DNA of 20,706 bases from CAMLHU01 sp031393795. GTDB taxonomy: Bacteria > Gemmatimonadota > Gemmatimonadetes > Gemmatimonadales > GWC2-71-9. The position numbers and the translations under genes were made by a program. The stretch is taken from the NCBI GenBank assembly GCA_031393795.1, contig JANMWE010000237.1:1-20706 (forward strand), given 5' to 3'. This document shows positions 18,211 through 20,706 of the stretch, in pieces. The notes under the pieces were generated by a model that made no database searches, had not been told where the DNA came from, and worked only from the letters and a program-made list of their open reading frames with translations. How positions within the stretch are numbered: position 1 is the first letter of the stretch; each line of letters begins with the position of its first letter.

Positions 18211-20706
18211 TCAGCGGGTCCCGGAGAGCAGTTGCTGGAAGGCGGGGTCGTTCCGGATCGGATCCCAGGTCGGATCGACGCGCAGGCGGGCGGGGGTGAA
18301 CGCCCCGGGCATCCCCTGGACCGACCGGAGCTGTTCCACCGCCGGCCCGGCCTGGCCGAGGATCGCATAGATCCCCGCAAGTGAGGTCACGTTGTTCACG
18401 CCGAAATAGGCGTCGCGGGCCGGCGGGAGCAGTTGGACCGCCCGCTTCCCTTCACGGATGGCCGCGTCCGCCATCCCGAGGCGGGCGTAGACATATCCGA
18501 GGGATACGTGGAAGCCATAGTCGTCCGGCATGCTCCGCACCTGCCGTTCGAGCACCACACGGGCCGAGTCGAACAGGATGTGGGAGGGGCCCACCTCTCC
18601 GTGGAGGAGGAGCAGGTCGGCGCGAAAGGTGTAGCTGAGCTCCGGATCTACTCCGCTCGCGATCGTGGCCCCCGCCATGAAGGCCCGGCTGAGCGAATCG
18701 TCGGGGGCGACGACGAATGGCGGGAAGAAGAAGGAGCCCGCCAGGAAGCGTGCCGGCGGCATCCGGGTGAGCGCCTGACGGATGACACGCCTGGCCCCCG
18801 CGACGTCACCATTGCGCTCCAGGAGTGAAATGACCTCGAAGTAATAGGCGTCTGGTTGATCGCCGCCGATCTCGACCGCCTGGTGGAAGAGGGCGTCCGC
18901 CTCGTCATACCGACCCATCATCTCGTAGGTCTCGCCGAGCTGCGAGATCGACTGGGCCGACCCGGGGTCGAGCTCGCGCCCCCGCTGCAGGTGGTTCAAC
19001 GCCTCGTTCCACTTCCCCTGACGCCGCTCCACGAACCCGATCGAGTTGAGGAGGTCGGCGCTGTTGGGCTGTGACCGCTGGACGATGGCGAACTCCGCCA
19101 GGGCCTTGGCGTACTCGCGCTTCCGGTACCAGACGTTGCCCATCGCCCGGTGCGCCTCGGGGAGATCAGGCTGGAGCTCCAGGGCACGCTCGGCGGCGGC
19201 CTGGGCCGCCTGGATCGTGGCGTCGGTGCGCCGGATGTAGAGCCAGTGCGCCAGCCCCAACTGCTCCGCCAGCCGTCCCCAGGCCAGCGCGAAGGTCGGG
19301 TCGAGCACCACGGCGCGCTGGAGCATCGGGATCGAGGCCTCGAAGTTCTCCTTCGCCAGCCCGCGATTGACGTAGTCCACCGCGCGAAGGTAGAGGTCAT
19401 ACGCTTCGGCGCTCTCGGTGGGACGGCGCGCGAGGGCCTGACGTTCCGGATCGTCCAGCGCGACCTGCAGGGCGCCCGCCACCTGGGACGAGACGTCGGA
19501 GTAGACCTGGAAGACGCTGGTGAGCACGGCATCGTAGCCGTGGGCCCAGACGCTGCTCGTATCCGACACCCGCACCAGCTCGGGGCTCACCCGCACCTTG
19601 GCGTCCTTCCCGGGCGCTTCCTCCCACTGCACGGTGCCAGTGAGGACGTAGCCGACGCCGAGCTCCCGCCCGATCTCGGTGATGCTCTTGGTGGTGCCAC
19701 GATAGCGCGCCGCTGTGGCCCGGGGGATCACGGAGAGGCCGCCGATCCCGGTGAGTTGGGTGGTGATCGCTTCGGTGACCCCATTGGCGAAGTAGAGCCG
19801 GCTCGAGTCGCCGAGGTTCTCGAAGGGGAGGACCGCGATGCGGCGGGTGTTGTCGGCGGCACTTGCGCCGCCCCGCTTCCGCATCACGCCGAATGCGGCG
19901 GCGAGCGCGAGCGCGATGCCAAGCACCAGGTATCCCGCGCGCTGCCAGCGATGGGGCGCGTGCGGGGTTGGTGCACGCGCGCTGGTCGCGGGCACCGCGC
20001 TCGTCGGGGGCATCCCGCCGCTCGGCGTCGCCATCGCGTCGAGCTGGCGGTTCAGCTCCTCAGCGCTCTGCCACCGGTCGGCGGGGCGCTTCTCGAGGCA
20101 CTTCATCACCACCGCCGCGAGGGCAGGGGGGCAGGCGGCGCGTCGCTGACTCACCGGCTCCGGGGCCTGGGTCACGTGCGCCGCCAGGACCTGCTGGGCG
20201 GTCATCCCGGTGAAGGGGGGACGACCGGTCAGAAGTTCATACGCCATCGCGCCGAGGGCGTAGATGTCCACCCGGTGGTCGATGTTCTCCTCGGCCGCCG
20301 CCTGTTCCGGCGCCATGTAGGCGGGAGTGCCGAGGGCGACACCGATGGTGGTGATCCCCTGGCGCCCGGTCGCTTCGCTCACCGCCTTGGCCACGCCGAA
20401 GTCCATCACCAGGGCGTGCCGCCCGGTGATCATCACGTTGTCGGGCTTGATGTCGCGATGGACGACGCCACGCGCGTGGGCGTAGGCGAGGGCGTCGGCC
20501 ACCTCTTCCAGGATCCGCACGACGTCGTGGATCGGGAGTTCACCGCCGAGCACCAGCCGATCACGGAGGGAAGTGCCTTCGACGAAGGGCATTACATAAT
20601 AGAGGAAGCCCTCGGCCTCCCCCGAGTCGTGCAGCGGGAGGATGTGCGGATGCGACAGCTTGGCCGCCACCTCGATCTCGCGGAAGAAGCGCTCCTGGCC
20701 GAGCGA
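18211..20706 (-). CDS. Membrane Ser/Thr protein kinase with TolB-like domain and TPRs, 5' end missing
   Basis: The frame is open to the right window edge; 831 residues are present, beginning SLGQERFFREIEVAAKLSHPHI. The glycine loop and catalytic Lys lie outside. Present are HRDIKPDN (83-90), MDFGVAK with Asp102, GTPAYMAPEQ (126-135) and the rest of the kinase C-lobe to about 225, numbered from the first residue in the window. After a Pro/Ala-rich linker comes one membrane helix (about 258-275). A TolB/FlgO-like domain follows (288-415; IAVLPFENLGD, YFANGVTEAITTQL, RYRGTTKSITEIGRELGVGYVLTG), as also found in CadC- and adenylate-cyclase-linked regulators. TPR-like helices span roughly 430-700 and a further helical part runs to the end. 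The C-terminal sensor half is probably outside the inner membrane. It is the first visible gene of the kinase/PP2C operon. Confidence 0.94.
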   Translation of the reverse strand, partial: SLGQERFFREIEVAAKLSHPHILPLHDSGEAEGFLYYVMPFVEGTSLRDRLVLGGELPIHDVVRILEEVADALAYAHARGVVHRDIKPDNVMITGRHALVMDFGVAKAVSEATGRQGITTIGVALGTPAYMAPEQAAAEENIDHRVDIYALGAMAYELLTGRPPFTGMTAQQVLAAHVTQAPEPVSQRRAACPPALAAVVMKCLEKRPADRWQSAEELNRQLDAMATPSGGMPPTSAVPATSARAPTPHAPHRWQRAGYLVLGIALALAAAFGVMRKRGGASAADNTRRIAVLPFENLGDSSRLYFANGVTEAITTQLTGIGGLSVIPRATAARYRGTTKSITEIGRELGVGYVLTGTVQWEEAPGKDAKVRVSPELVRVSDTSSVWAHGYDAVLTSVFQVYSDVSSQVAGALQVALDDPERQALARRPTESAEAYDLYLRAVDYVNRGLAKENFEASIPMLQRAVVLDPTFALAWGRLAEQLGLAHWLYIRRTDATIQAAQAAAERALELQPDLPEAHRAMGNVWYRKREYAKALAEFAIVQRSQPNSADLLNSIGFVERRQGKWNEALNHLQRGRELDPGSAQSISQLGETYEMMGRYDEADALFHQAVEIGGDQPDAYYFEVISLLERNGDVAGARRVIRQALTRMPPARFLAGSFFFPPFVVAPDDSLSRAFMAGATIASGVDPELSYTFRADLLLLHGEVGPSHILFDSARVVLERQVRSMPDDYGFHVSLGYVYARLGMADAAIREGKRAVQLLPPARDAYFGVNNVTSLAGIYAILGQAGPAVEQLRSVQGMPGAFTPARLRVDPTWDPIRNDPAFQQLLSGTR

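Overview
The window is very GC-rich. Its signature is a pile-up of eukaryotic-type Ser/Thr kinases carrying TolB/TPR or PD40 sensor halves, beside secreted Asp-box, Ig-like and cupredoxin proteins. That combination suggests a Gemmatimonadota-type chromosome; this is inferred from protein architecture, since no marker RNA gene is present. No tRNA, rRNA, CRISPR, transposase or phage gene was seen. All genes but one (a DinB-like gene at 8312-8794) are on the minus strand, so the window reads biologically from right to left.

Right to left: (a) 20706-14280 is a kinase/phosphatase operon: a membrane Ser/Thr kinase with a TolB-like domain and TPRs (cut by the window edge), a membrane Ser/Thr kinase with about eleven PD40 propeller repeats, a PP2C phosphatase overlapping it by 4 nt, and a VOC-fold protein. 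(b) 14182-8872 is a second, soluble signalling operon: a GAF-GAF-PAS hybrid histidine kinase with two receivers, a lone receiver, and an unusual protein joining a catalytic-domain-less His-phosphotransfer (DHp) module, a receiver, a HAMP-like segment and a Ser/Thr kinase. The three genes overlap by 1-4 nt. This is the most novel-looking unit: a two-component phosphorelay apparently wired into Ser/Thr phosphorylation. (c) 8055-4867 is a MASE1-GGDEF cyclase with a predicted leaderless promoter, a stand-alone ParB-fold protein, a possible 33-residue ORF, and a secreted Ig-like protein.

(d) 4710-2454 holds a DUF4440/SnoaL-like lipoprotein, an ornithine cyclodeaminase/mu-crystallin family enzyme, a SpoIIAA/STAS-like gene broken by one frameshift, and a small membrane protein. 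(e) 2373-868 is a secreted Asp-box lipoprotein with its own candidate promoter and a strong terminator. It lies between direct repeats of the 3' end of the small membrane-protein gene, as if inserted as a cassette. (f) 550-1 is the N-terminal part of a multicopper-oxidase-like exported protein.

Two places (708/2464 and 5562/5668) show the same pattern: the 3' end of a resident gene is repeated directly downstream, with new sequence between the copies. Long plus-strand open frames opposite the kinases are codon-phase shadows and are not annotated.
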